Source: Zychaea mexicana (lineage: Eukaryota; Mucoromycota; Mucoromycetes; Mucorales; Lichtheimiaceae). From it: a DNA stretch of 64,000 nt. Under the pieces are notes generated by a model that was not told the DNA's origin, searched no databases, and saw nothing but the letters and a program-made list of their open reading frames with translations. The number at the start of each line of letters is the position of its first letter. The stretch's first letter is position 1. A program made the translations under genes and the position numbers. Location: positions 496,001-560,000 of the forward strand of contig NW_026516674.1 in NCBI RefSeq assembly GCF_025766255.1, written 5' to 3'. Below, in pieces: positions 48,075 to 60,062 of the stretch.

Positions 48075-49983
48075 GCATCTAGCCTGTCATAATTAAATTA
48101 TAATTTCCTGTTGCTCTGTCAATGAATGTTGCTTTATCTTCAGAATGACCATGACTTTGGTTGGAATAACTAAATTTTATTTTCTCTGTATCACCTGCCT
48201 TTCATACGTATAACTTACACCAGTCAACAAAAGCAGCAAAAGAAAGATAATAGTCGCGCTGTGATAATAACGGATGTTTGATGTGTTTTCCCAGATAGGA
48301 TAAGATCGCCCCGATTGCTGATGATGGTGATGAATATAAGATACGCAAAAGCAGTAAACATTCTTATCCATTGGCTTTTGACCTCGTGCGAGTTTATTTT
48401 ATCTTTTCAAACACACACAACTCCCCATTACAGGAAATAGTCCGGTGACAAAACAAGGTGAGATCGCACCTCGCATTGTTCATTGAGTGGGTACAGCAGT
48501 TAGTGCGTGCGTATGTATCACAATTCACATGTATGGCACTTGGTAATAAACCAGATTTTGACGACGAAAATGAAATGATATCTAAATGAGACAAGAAGAA
48601 GCCAGCACTACTGCTTGGCGGAAAAAGGTTGCTGGAATAGCTTGTATAATCTTATTAGACTATACATATACTCTACAACAGCTTTTGGCGCGATCTACAT
48701 GCAGTTTTTCTTTTTAGGCATACAAGAGTGTGCTCTTCAATTAAGCGTAATAATATCATTACACTTTTACTAGGCAGAGATAAAGCTTTGTTTGAAATGA
48801 TTAAATTTTGTGCACTAAATCATCGTCCTGTTATCCTACACAACAATTAGCCGTGAGAGAGTGAGAGAAACCGATGGGTTTTACGTTCCTTCATTCATTT
48901 TCATACATTTCTCTCATTGTGTATTTTTCTGCAAAGAAAACTTCGTTTAGCATTAACTATCTGCTGCATAATCCCGGAATAACCCTGTAACGGCCGCTGC
49001 TTAGTTTCCGGAGGAACAAATCACAATAGAGCAGACGCAAATCGGAGTATCTTAATTTGGTGGAAACGGGTGTCATGGTGACACTAAGGAGCTACACGAC
49101 ATCTAAAAGCAACCGAATTGTTGCTTGTGGTTTGTTTATCAGCAGAGGAAGCACAAAAGATAACGGTAATAGGCTCATCACCCGACCACATGCAAAACCA
49201 GCGAGAGAGATGCTGCTGTATGTCTAGAGTAACCCCAGATAATGATAACTTGTTGTCAGGAAGAAAGAGAGATTATCAGAAAAAAAAAACCCGTCGCTAA
49301 TAATGCTGTTGTTAGCAGCAATAAGCTTCTTTACATGAGCCAAAATACTTGAGCAAGTACCAGGTCCATCTTAGGATGTATGATTACATCGTTTGCAATA
49401 TATAGCCACAGTATAAAAATAGGCCTCATTGATTCCTGCTTTAATAGCATGAAGGCTGCTCTGACCGGGAATAAGGAGATGCAAGGAAAAGGAAAAAGGC
49501 GAAAATAGACTCCGCGTTATCAGTAAAACTAAACACCATATAGATAATGTAAGGCACTCGTCAGATCGAGCGCCAAAAACATCCCCCTCCCTACTCTTTT
49601 TTTTTTACTCTCATGCATCGCATAATGTCTTTCAACTTTATATGTGTGTGTGTGTGTGTGTATATATGTCATGCCTCCTTTGAGATTATGGAAACCTTGT
49701 AGAAAACAGAAGGGCTGATCGGTGGTGCTTGCATCAACCATAACACACAGGGCAAATGTCCTTTAGCATTTTTCAAAATCCACTCGATTTCAGGGCATAA
49801 GCTAGACAGGCTTGCTACATAAACATGAGAGAGAGAGAGAGAGAGATATGATAAAAGCAAGCCGGGGTTTCCTATTTTGGATGACTAGAGCGACTGAGCA
49901 TTGATAATCTTTGAAGTCCGGCATGCCCTATCTTTCTTATCAAATCAACACCTTCTCTTTTGGTTGCGCGCACGCCTTTATCA

Positions 49984-49991
49984 TATATAAA
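49984..49991 (+). promoter_or_regulatory. TATA box of ammonium transporter
   Basis: TATATAAA lies about 120 bp before the ATG. GATA-type motifs occur nearby (TTATC at 49937 and 49978, GATAA near 49850), compatible with nitrogen control. Confidence 0.5.
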
Positions 49992-50111
49992 CCTCCTGCT
50001 CATCGCATTTATTTTCTTGTCGCTCTCCTTTAACAACGCACTACATCTCTACTACTTATCCTTCTATTTTTCTCTTTTCACTTCCAACTCCACCTCTTTT
50101 CTGTGTGAACT

Positions 50112-51743
50112 ATGGATCCTGAATACGGTTCCCAGTATAGTGCAGGCGACATTGGCTTCGTCTTGATCTGTATGGCCCTTGTCTGGCTCATGATTCCAGG
50201 CATCGGATACTTTTACTCTGGCATGGCCCGGAGTAAAAACGCCTTGTCTCTAATCATGTGCTGTCTAATGTCTCTTGTTGTTGTCACTGTCCAGGTATGT
50301 CAATCATTCGATATATGACTCTTTTAGCGTGGATAGACGACACGCACCGCTCATAAACTAAAGATTACGACTGACCCTAATAACGTCATTCTAAATAAAA
50401 TTCTACTCGCTCTATTAGTGGTTCATCTGGGGCTACAGTTTGACCTTCAGCAAAACAGCTTCTGTGTTTATCGGCAACATGGACAACGCTCTTTTTCGCA
50501 ACGTTCTTGGCGACCCATCCATCGGCAGCGACAAGATTCCCGACATTGTCTTTGCTATTTTCCAATGCATGTTTGCTGCCCTGACACCTGCGTTGGCCAT
50601 TGGTTCTGCCGCCGAACGTGCTCGTCTTTTGCCCATGATGATTTTCATCTTCATCTGGTCCACCATCGTCTACGATCCCATTGCTTGCTGGACTTGGAAC
50701 CCGAACGGCTGGAGCGCCAAGTTGGGTGGTCTTGATTTCGCCGGCGGCACCCCCGTCCACATTTCATCCGGCTTCGCCAGTTTGGCTTATGCTATCATTC
50801 TTGGCAAGCGTCGCGGTCATGGCAGCATTACGGGTGGTGAGGATTTCAAGCCTCACAACATGTCCAACGTCGTTCTTGGTACTGCTTTCCTCTGGTTCGG
50901 ATGGGTAAATATCTTCTGTATCTCTCTAAAATAGTGATTTCGACCGTTAAACTGAAGGTTTACTGATATTCAATCGTTTTGTATTGTTCGTAGTTTGGCT
51001 TCAATGGAGGCTCGGCACTAGCTGGTAACATGCGTGCCGCCATGGCTTGCGTTGTCACTAACTTGGCCGCTGCTGTCGGTGCCATTACCTGGTTGATCAT
51101 GGACTACCGTATCGAGCGCAAATTCTCTGCCCTTGGCTTTTGCTCTGGCGCTGTCGCAGGTCTTGTCGCTATTACTCCTGCATCTGGCTTCGTTGGCCCT
51201 GGACCTGCTGTCGCCATCGGCTTTCTCGGTGGCTTCTTCTGCAACCTTGCTGTCCACCTCAAGCACTTGCTCAAGTTTGATGATGCCGTCGATGTGTTTG
51301 CCGTCCACGGTGTTGGCGGCTACGTTGGAAGCGTACTGACTGGTCTTTTCGCTGAGCAGTACATTGCTGGATTAGACGGTGTTACAGAGATTGAGGGCGG
51401 CTGGATGAACCATAACTGGGTCCAGCTTGGTCACCAGTTTGCCGATGCTACCGCTGGCGCTGCATGGTCGTTCTGTATCACTTATCTCATCTTGTTTGTC
51501 ATGGACCGTATCCCTGGATTATCCCTTCGAGTTGACCCCGAGGTCGAACTCCAGGGCTTGGATGCCGCCGAGATCGGTGAAATGGCTTACTACCATGTCG
51601 ACAAGGTCGTCACTGTCGATCCCCAGTCTGGTGAACAAAAGATTGTTTCGGAACATATCCGTGAAGTTCGCGGTAATGAAAATGCTCAAGGTGACTTGTC
51701 ACCTGAAAAGATTGTCGCGCCTAGCCAGTTCAACAACGTCTAA
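50112..51743 (+). CDS. Ammonium transporter (Amt/Mep family)
   Basis: This plasma-membrane channel-like permease takes up ammonium. Exons: 50112-50294, 50419-50904, 50994-51743 (1419 nt, 472 aa). Eleven hydrophobic helices follow a short outside N-terminus. The twin-histidine pair of the pore is present: His175 in GGTPVHISSG and His328 in FAVHGVGG. The family signatures DPIACWTWNPNGW, AERARLLPM and GGFFCNLAVHLKHL are intact. The cytosolic tail of about 75 residues is acidic and ends PSQFNNV. Both introns fall between codons. The tail shows no obvious Mep2-type pseudohyphal-signalling segment that I could identify, so the paralogue (Mep1/2/3) is not assigned. Confidence 0.96.
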
Positions 51744-54342
51744 AGAAGACGAAGATACGATAATTATCCCTATCATAACTACTATTGATTCCTCTTACCT
51801 GATCTTTAATATCTCCTCTTCCTCTCAGCTCATTTATACACGCGCATTTATAATCATCTTTGACTATCCTCTTCTTTATTATGTAACCAATAATCCTTTT
51901 ATATTTGATCCGAGCTCTTTGCGTTCTGGTATTATGTACATACAACTCTTTTGCAAAAATAAAATATCTTTTTATATATTTGCGGAAATCATCATGTTTG
52001 CTATCATTATCATCAGTGTTCGTGAAACCCTTGAGACTAACAGCATGTATCTGGAGTCATGCGTTATGTACCACATCGATGTATCAATGACACTCTTCTT
52101 CAACAGGACTCAAGTTGTGCTTCACTTCTACACATAGCTGCTTTCTGAGAACCGATCGTTATCTATCGAGGATGTGAAGATTATTCAGAATTGGATCTAA
52201 TAACCACTTTTTTTTCCTTGACAAGAAGAAATAGATATGGATAAGATAAAATATAGATCCCACTGCATAATTGTGCTATATCGGTATGTACTGCTCAAAA
52301 AGAAAGGAGAGCTTCCAAGATTAAGAGAAATAATAATTATGCGGCAGCGCCTCTCTTTTATTTTTGCTCACACATGTCATGTACGGTACAAACCAAATGA
52401 GAAGAACCATGGAACTACATTAGAATGAATTGGCAAGATATACTAATGCTGTCCCGATGGGCGAGCTCAATCTGTAAGTGCTTGTAGTAGTATATACTGT
52501 ACTGTATGTGCAGATTGACACTGTTGGTTCCATAGAAAACTAGGTAACTGTCCTTTTTCTTTGTACATTGTGTTTGTCAAAATGAATGCAGTAAGTAGCA
52601 TAACACGAAGAGTCAGGGATAGTACGTTGCGGATTAATGATAGCATGTAAGATTGTAGTGAGTTTAAACCTCATATAGACATGTAGAAGAAGTTGTTGCT
52701 TGAATGCAGGAGGAAGAGAAAGTTAGGTGGTCAGTGATGCATAAACACGATATGACATTTATGTACGTCCATGTTTTTTTTCTTTCTCCTATGGTAAGTC
52801 AGCAGTTGCAGCTGCAGCTGCAGCAACAGCTAGACTCGCTTCTCGGTATCCACATTAGCCATTGATTTTTGCAAAGCGCACTCCTAATTCAGACCATGTA
52901 CATACAGTATGATATAGACAAGAAGCAAGATGCACGATCAACTTGACAAAGGGATAAACTACGCATAATAATGTATACATTTGTCCATAACATTTATCTT
53001 GAAGCGAGTACAAGATTGATTGGTGAAAGGGACGATCGTAAGGAGACTCTTTGCGCCATCATCCATATCTTCCAAATGTTTCTGTTGTCACCATACCTTA
53101 TTCCTCTACAAACTTGAAGACAAAAAGAGAGCAATGGAAACACACCTTTGACAGCAAGGAGAAAGGGGAGGAGATCTTATATGTACTACACCAATCACTT
53201 TACAATGCTACTACTGTATAATATGTACAGTAATCATGTACAAAATATGTTTTTGCTCGAGTTCGCCAATCAAGCACAGCATCTAGGAAGGGACATATCT
53301 TCTCTCAAGACGGGCAAATCATGGCAGCTTTTTCTTCAGTTACTTGCTATAGAGAAAGCTTGACTACATATTTACAGTACTTGCTTATTTATGCCATTAT
53401 CTAAACAAAGCCGCGATTTGCATAAGGTGACATAAAAGAGGTCCGGTTTTATCGAGGAGTGATCCGACAATGCATATACTTTACAGTAGACGATATTGAA
53501 GGCGGAGCAAATTCTTGTGCTTTTCAAATCAGGACAAAGTTTAGATTATGCAATGAAGCTTTTTACACGCTAACAAGTCCCCCCTATCTATTATAATTAA
53601 ACTTCAAAAGACCGAGCAATGCATGTTAAAGGGTCACTGAAGAAGAATGACCAGGCAGAAATGTTCTGACATAGTGCAACTTATTGGAGTAGAACACCCC
53701 GAAAGTAATAGGTAGTGAAGACAGATAAAAACGTAGAGTGCGGTATCAGACAATACTATGTATTTGCGAAGAATTATGACGATACATAGATGGTATCATT
53801 ACTTTGTTGACGACGGTGCTATTTCTCCCCAATTACTAGCTGTACTATTGTATGGGGTATACACAAAAGATAGCTTGAGGGGAGTCATCCCAGTAGCAGG
53901 TTGAAGGAGACTACACAGCCAGAACTATCTGACCAGGCAACTCAGCAGTATCCGTTTTAAATATAGAAAAAAAACTAGAGATATGTAAGTACTTTGTTTC
54001 TCTGTCGTAAACAAGTTATGGCACCGTGGAATATGAAGAAGACGCATTAAAACCAGTAACCGTATTACACGATCTGCTACTATTTCCATTGAGCCAGCAA
54101 CTTCCAGGGAAGGGTATCATAAAGCGAGACGCGTGTCTTTACTTTTCTATATGCTGTAGATCATTGAGGAATCTTTGGGGGGGGGGAGAGAGGGCTAATA
54201 TAGCATCGTTTTTGTCGTCGCGAACTAATATATAACAATAATAACATTTGAAAATAAAGCAAAAAAAAGTGGAAAATACAAACAATATGTAAAGCAGGGA
54301 AGAAGTGTGTATATGTGTGCGTAAAGGCTGTTGTCGAAAAGC
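51744..54342. other. 2.6-kb gap between convergent genes, no gene recognised
   Basis: The first few hundred bases are ammonium transporter 3' UTR. A 16-bp palindrome built from TGCAGC units lies at about 52808-52826. Small open frames (for example 53148-53363) lack family features. A ten-G run sits at about 54178-54188 near the SPX gene 3' end. Confidence 0.5.
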
Positions 54343-57158
54343 TTAGAAGCCGATCACAGTCATCAAACCATAGCCAATGGTGGCGACGCAAACCATGCAA
54401 AACAAGCTCGCAGGGACACCATTCCGCAAAAAGTCCTTGGTTTTCAAATATGGCTTGCCCAGCTCGTTTTCTTGAGAAATCGCATTCATATTTGGGAATC
54501 CGGAGACAGGCAATCCCATTGCGACAGAGCAAACAAAGGCAGTTCCCTAAAGTTACGAAATATGAAACGTTTGTCAATCAAGGGAGGGTCATCATGCAAC
54601 GGGTCTCTCACTCACACACAGAGGGAACTAACCATGACCAAGAGCCGTGGTCGCGGATCAGGCATTTCAGAGCCGACTTCAGCAACAATGGGCAAAATAA
54701 TCAATGCGGCCACAGTGTGACTGATGAACGTAGCAATACAAAGCACAAGCAAGCTGAACACCAGCAGGACTTCGAATGTCGAGAATCCCTTGACCATGGC
54801 CTGAATATGCGATGCAATGGTATGCAACAGTCCAGAACTTTCCACAGCCTTACCCAGCACAATCCCTCCCATCGCAAGCATGATGACGGTCCACAAGAAA
54901 TGGTTAAAGTCGTCCTTGGTAAGCAATCCGGTGCCAAAGAAGGCAACCAGCGGAATAATGGCAATCACGCCCATGTCACCGAGAATCTCTTCAAACGAGT
55001 GAGCCAGGCACCACAGTGCAATCGTGACGAGAGTGACAAGCATGACAAACACTTGTGTAGGTGTGACCGGGTCGTGCGATGCGCGGATCGTATGGATCTG
55101 CGGCGTGTGTTTTTCTGGATGGTAGTTGTACAGCAGCCACAGCCAGATGATGAAGTTGCCAATCACGCACAAGGGAACCGCCACAATGAACCATTGAGCC
55201 CATGACGGAGGCGGCGACATGTTTTGGATTGCAATGATGTTCTGTGGCGAGGAGATGGGTGATGCAATACCGCCCAAGTTGGATGCCAGTGCAATGCCGA
55301 GGATCAGACATGAGCCAAACGTCGAATCCACAGGAAGTGTCCGCAGAATAGGCTATCGTGTGGTAATGATGCATGGGGGGGGGGGAAAGCGAAACCCACT
55401 TTTTATGTCAATGACAATGCAAACGTGATGTTCTGCGTGTTTGTTTGTATTTTTCTATTTACCTGAATTAAGGAGAAGCACAACACGGGTGCTGCAACGT
55501 TACTAATCCACATACTGGCTACAGTAGCAACGAGCATGTTGACGAGCAGCACACGGCTCGGACGGGTTCCGGCTTTGGACAGGACAAAGGTAGCCATGGC
55601 CTTTGCAATGCCAAACTTGCTCAGCGAGGCAGCAATGGCAAAGCCACCGAGCAGCAGCATGATGACAGGGGAAAACATGGCCGAGAAGACTTGTCGCGTT
55701 GCCTCGGGTGCTGAGAGGCGCACCAGATCGGGCGACCGCATCACACGCAGTGTCACGGTCAGGAACGGAATCAGCATGGCGGTGGCGAACAGAGGCATTA
55801 CCTCGGTTGCCCAGAGCATGCTTGCAAACACCAGGATTGCAAAGCATCTGTTCTGCTCGATGGAAGGAAAGATCTCGACGTGGAACAAGAGGATGCCAAA
55901 CACGACCAGACTTGCCACCAACGACACGATCTGCCACACCGTCTGTCGCTCGATTTCCTTAAGGCCGAGGAAGCGCAGTTGGATCGTCCTGCTATGTGCA
56001 TCAGCGCCGCTGACCCCTAGCCCTTGTACCTTACGCTCCTGTCCGATCATGTCACGCCACACCGTGTTGCGTTCCCAGACAATCCGTTCTCGCAGATGCG
56101 ACTTGAGTTCATCCACCGCTGCATCCAAGTCCCCGCCCGTCATATTCGCGTACGCGCGTTCCGTGCGCTGGATCCGTGCATTCAGCTTTTGCTTGGTCGT
56201 GGTCCGGAACGGATACGCCTTGCTGACATAGTTGTTTGTGTAGTAGCGCTTGAGCTCATTGCCTGTAATCTTGTCGTACTTTTTCAGGATTTTGGCAAAA
56301 GCCGTGGCGTTAAGCGACACGAACGATTTCAGTTCGGAAAGTAAAACAAACACATCGACCGTGTGGCGCTTGAGCTCAGTCTTGTCCTCGCTGTCGCCAC
56401 CAGCACCAGCAGCGCCGCCGCCACCACAACCACCACCACCGTTGTTTAGCATCAAGATTGCCTCAGGATCCGTGTCGGCGGTGTTTTGCGAAATGATGTT
56501 GGGCGGTAGTTCGTCATCCATGACCAATGACTCGCGTCGTGGAAAGTCACTGCTGCTTCTGGAGCGTCGATGATTGCTGTTTTGCTGTTGTTGGCCAATA
56601 GGACTTGTGTTACTCGCAGGAGCTGAGCCTGCAATAGCAATAGACGCATGATGCTGCTGCATATCGGCCATCAGCGTGTCCATTGCGTCATACAGCTCTG
56701 TTTCTTTCTTGGAGTAAAAGTTGACGATGCGGTCGAGTGCCCGATCCAGGGCTGCAATGAACCGGTCGTTGTCCATGTCGGTGTGTTGGTCGTCGGGTTG
56801 AAGAAGGGAGCTTTGTTCTGTGGCTTCTTCTGTCGTGCGCAAGGCGTGATGGCTTGTAACTCGGTCTCGCTCGATGGAATACACAAGCTTCTTCAAGTTC
56901 GAGTAGCTGGTATGTGTGATTGTGTTGTGACAGGAAGGTGGAAAGGGGAAAAAGAGAAGAGAGAAGCGTAGCAAGTGGTAGATAGATGAAGGCAGTAATG
57001 GAAAGAGAATGTTCTATTTAATACATTTCTCTTTTTCTCATTGTTTATCCCTCAGCACACACCTCCCCCCCCCTTTACTGTTTCTTTGGTTCTTACGGGA
57101 CATAGTACTCGGCCCAGTCAGGAACTGCATTGAATTGGATTTGATGGGAAAACTTCAT
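54343..57158 (-). CDS. SPX-domain phosphate transporter (PHO90/PHO91-like, SLC13/DASS fold)
   Basis: It is a low-affinity sodium/proton-coupled phosphate transporter of plasma or vacuolar membrane. Exons read downward: 57158-57097, 56906-55463, 55352-54633, 54546-54343 (2430 nt, 809 aa). The SPX domain starts at MKFSHQIQFNAVPDWAEYY and continues YSNLKKLVYSIE, the basic inositol-polyphosphate site. It is split by a low-complexity Gly/Ser insert (about residues 90-160) and resumes LKSFVSLNATAFAKILKKYDK. About twelve hydrophobic helices follow, with the DASS pattern (FASMLWATEVMPLF, SNVAAPVLCFSL, GIALASNLGGIASPISSPQN, FISHTVAALIILP, LPVSGFPNMNAI). The second exon contains most of SPX plus the first helices. 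The 62-nt first exon is required to complete SPX. Confidence 0.94.
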
Positions 57159-57182
57159 ATAAGTGAAGGCAAATAACAAGAA

Positions 57183-57205
57183 AGAGAGAGAGAGAGAGAG
57201 AGAGA
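57183..57205. repeat. (GA)n microsatellite upstream of the SPX transporter
   Basis: About eleven GA units lie 25-50 bp before the SPX transporter start codon, in its promoter or 5' UTR. Confidence 0.85.
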
Positions 57206-57395
57206 AAAGGAAAAGAGCGGATGGCAAATGCAGCAAGTAGCACACTGTTTATACTTTTTTTTTGTTGGTGTTGAGAAGGAAAAGTAGAACTCTAAGGAGC
57301 GCAAGAGGGAAAAGGGGGATGATGGTTGGCTGATTTGATAGGTCGTGTGGGGCCAACTGATGTTATTATCACTATGTGTCGGTAATGCTACATGA

Positions 57396-58779
57396 TTACT
57401 TGTAAATCTTTTCTGGCTTTTCTGCCTTCATCGATGCATAGCGCGCAGCAGTAAACAAATAATCACTCAATCTATGTAGAGTAGGATGGGTGATGGGTGA
57501 TGATATATAAGTCAGATGGCATCAAGAACTTTCCACCTAGAAAGTGCCCTCCCCCACATACATCCTCCTCCACGAGTACTGCTTTTTCCCTTTTTTTGTA
57601 ACTCACCTGTTCATAAAGATGCCCACGCTGTTATCAACCATGTTCTCGCGTACCAAGGGCGAGACCCGACGTTCTGCGCGGCGACTAATACCTCTAGCAA
57701 CATGCAGCGTGGCGCTGGCACGGCCACCCGACTGTTTATTTGGAATTAGCTCACTGGTACCCCATCTCCATCCAATAGCTTATCGTCCAAAAGAAGACTT
57801 ACGGGCAAGATAAACTGGGTCAAACGAGGCAGTTCGGCGGTCATGGCATCAATGTATTGTTCGAGCTTGGCGACCTCCTTTCCCTCCTCGTCAAACACGG
57901 TCTTGGCTATACGTAGGTGCATCCGGCAAAAGAAATTACATCAGATAATAAGCTCTACCTGTATGTATGTATGTATGTGTGTGTGTGTGTGTATGTACAA
58001 CAACATGCAGATATGTTTACGCCTTCTCTCGATCTGTTTGGCTTATACACTAAGAAAGATCACCACCACTAAATCAAACTTACCCAGCTTTCTCTCGTTG
58101 GAATTCTCACGAGGTGTGGCAATGTTGGCTCCAATATCTTGCATCATACATTGGATCTATTTACCAAGAAGAAAACAGTTTGTTTAGAAACAACAACAAC
58201 AACAACAACAATGATAAGGATCTAAACTTTGAAAAAGAAAGAGAGGACAACTTGCCCACAAGATCTGCTCACAAAGAGCTGGGACATTGTTTTGTTCTTC
58301 ACAGAACTCCAAGGCGAGACTAAGAGACAAAAAAGGGTTTCTTTAGAATCCTTCTATTTTGGCCATGTAGACACAGCGTACGTAGAGCAGCAATAGCAGC
58401 AGCATATATATATATATATATATATAACGCGAACCCAACAGAATATTCTTATTTCTTTTACCCCAGATTCGAAGTGAGTTCGTCCGTGGTGCCTGGAAAC
58501 GCGTTTCGTGTTTAAATACATCTCCCGAATATTCTTTTGCATTTTTGTTCAACAAATAAGAGCCCTTTTTTTTACTTACCAAGAGCTTCAAAGACCAAGT
58601 CGTCCTTGTCGCGACGTTCGCCATTGTACAAGCTTGACGTGCCTTTTTATGTGGGTTTATGCGTCCAACGTTAAAGCGTGCCTGTTACTGCTATCTCCCT
58701 TCCTTTCCCTTGCTATCTGTTACCACGAGACTACACACTGTTATTTACCTTTGTCACCGGTCTTGGTGTAGATTCTCAT
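57396..58779 (-). CDS. MMAB: ATP:cob(I)alamin adenosyltransferase (PduO/MMAB type)
   Basis: It transfers the adenosyl group of ATP to cobalamin, making the cofactor of methylmalonyl-CoA mutase. Eight exons read downward: 58779-58749, 58642-58580, 58492-58462, 58319-58256, 58156-58084, 57906-57803, 57731-57607, 57471-57396 (567 nt, 188 aa). The ATP-site motif YTKTGDKGTSSLYNGERR is at residues 4-21, then EALGTTDELTS, LPSGGRASATLH with SGG at 123-125, RRAERR (139-144) and NRLSDYLFTAARY. Intron 4 has a GC donor (TGG|GCAAGT at 58255 reading down). The start sits right at the conserved core: an in-frame TGA lies three codons upstream, so no mitochondrial presequence is encoded next to it. It shares 188 bp of promoter with COX18. 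Confidence 0.93.
58404..58426. repeat. (TA)n microsatellite inside an intron of the cobalamin adenosyltransferase
   Basis: About eleven TA units lie within intron 3 (between 58462 and 58319). Confidence 0.9.
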
Positions 58780-58967
58780 AATGTTAATTCAACTGTTGGG
58801 TGTAGAGGATAAATAAAGAAGAAAAAAAGGGCGACTGTAAATTATATATATTAAAAGAGATGGAATACGCGAAAAATGACGAAAAAGAGTCACTCTTGAT
58901 CTACTCTATTTTTTCCTTAGTGTTCTTTAACGTTTTTTCTTTTCTTTTTATTTGAGGCTAACTATAA

Positions 58968-59964
58968 ATGCCACGAATTCGGCCATTTGCACTGTCACAC
59001 ATTCGACGATTACAAGGACAACAGCATTGCCAACGACGACGACAACAACAGCAACAAACGTTTGCAAGCCAAAGCACCGCACTTCCAGTTGTTCTTGCCG
59101 CCAATGAATCCGTGATTCAAGCGGTGCATGCACAATTACCGTGGTGGGCCACCATTATGGGACTCACCTGCGTGCTTCGTAGCAGCTTGACGCTCCCTAT
59201 TGCGGTATACCAACAAAGAAGCATAGGCAAGATGATCCAGCTGGCACCTATGATACAAAGCTGGGGCAGTGCCCTCCGGACCCAAATCGCAAACGAATCC
59301 AAACAAAAGGGGCGGGGCTATGCGCGGTACAACCGCGAACTGCAGAAACAGTACCGCAATAAAGTCGCTGAAATTTATGCGCATTATGGCTGCCCGCGAT
59401 GGAAGCTCCTGTCACTCCCGTACGTTCAAATCCCTCTCTGGGTTTCCATGTCGCTCACCCTGCGCCACATATCCGGGTATCCGTTGCCGTGGTATGGCCA
59501 GACCTCGGAGGGTCCTGCTCAGGGATTGACGGATGGAGGATTTGCCTGGGTGACGGATCTGACAGTGCCTGATCCCACCATGACGTTTCCGCTGTTGATA
59601 GGTGCAGGCACCTTGTTGAACATTGAGGTTAAATACACTTTTTCTTGTTATCTGTCTGTGGAATGCGTAATTTAAATACGTTTTTTATGCATAGCTGAAC
59701 GCTTGGCTCTCCAAGGACAAGCAAAAGACGACGACACAAAAAGTGATGACGAATGCGTTTCGATGTTTGGCCGTAGCCTTTGTTCCCATTGCAGCACATG
59801 CGCCCATGACACTGGGTCTGTTTTGGTTCACATCGACCTGGTACAGTGTGGTGCAAAACATCGCTTTCCGGATACCCAGCGTACGCGCAACGCTTAATAT
59901 GCCTCCATTGCAACAACCACCCAAAAACAAACCAGCAAAAGACCAACCGCAACAATTGCAATGA
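58968..59964 (+). CDS. COX18: Mitochondrial inner-membrane insertase COX18/OXA2
   Basis: It inserts the C-terminal part of cytochrome oxidase subunit 2 into the inner membrane. Exons 58968-59627 and 59695-59964 (930 nt, 309 aa). The first 40 residues are Arg/Gln-rich without acidic residues, a typical mitochondrial presequence. The YidC/Oxa1 core follows: hydrophobic WWATIMGLTCVLRSSLTLPIAV, then the coiled YNRELQKQYRNKVAEIY, LPYVQIPLWVSMSLTLRH and later helices. The C-terminal tail is short, Pro/Gln/Lys-rich and lacks the long ribosome-binding extension of OXA1, which favours COX18. It is divergent from the cobalamin adenosyltransferase and ends 98 bp from the convergent GH17 gene. Confidence 0.9.
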
Positions 59965-60062
59965 TTATAATAATAAGAGTACTGTACAGAAATTAACTAT
60001 TATTACTTAGAATCAGAGTGTATATACAAATTGGGATAGAAATAAGAAGCATCGTCTCTCAC

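Larger units (their letters stand above)
44978..50111. other. 5.1-kb gap between glutamine synthetase and ammonium transporter
   Basis: The first 300 bp is pyrimidine-rich 3' UTR. It then holds a stem-loop (45893-45968), a zinc-finger fragment (46041-46149) and a decayed Tc1-like transposase (46500-48074). From 48100 to 49980 nothing is recognised apart from (GT)n at 49641-49661 and (GA)n at 49829-49848. The last 130 bp is the ammonium transporter promoter. Confidence 0.5.

Noticed and set aside
54315..55205. 296-codon open frame antisense to the SPX phosphate transporter
   Set aside because: It overlaps conserved membrane helices of the real gene on the other strand, and its composition (Gln/His/Asn-rich) is a shadow.
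57516..57813. Plus-strand frames over the adenosyltransferase
   Set aside because: They are shadows of two conserved exons of the gene on the other strand.
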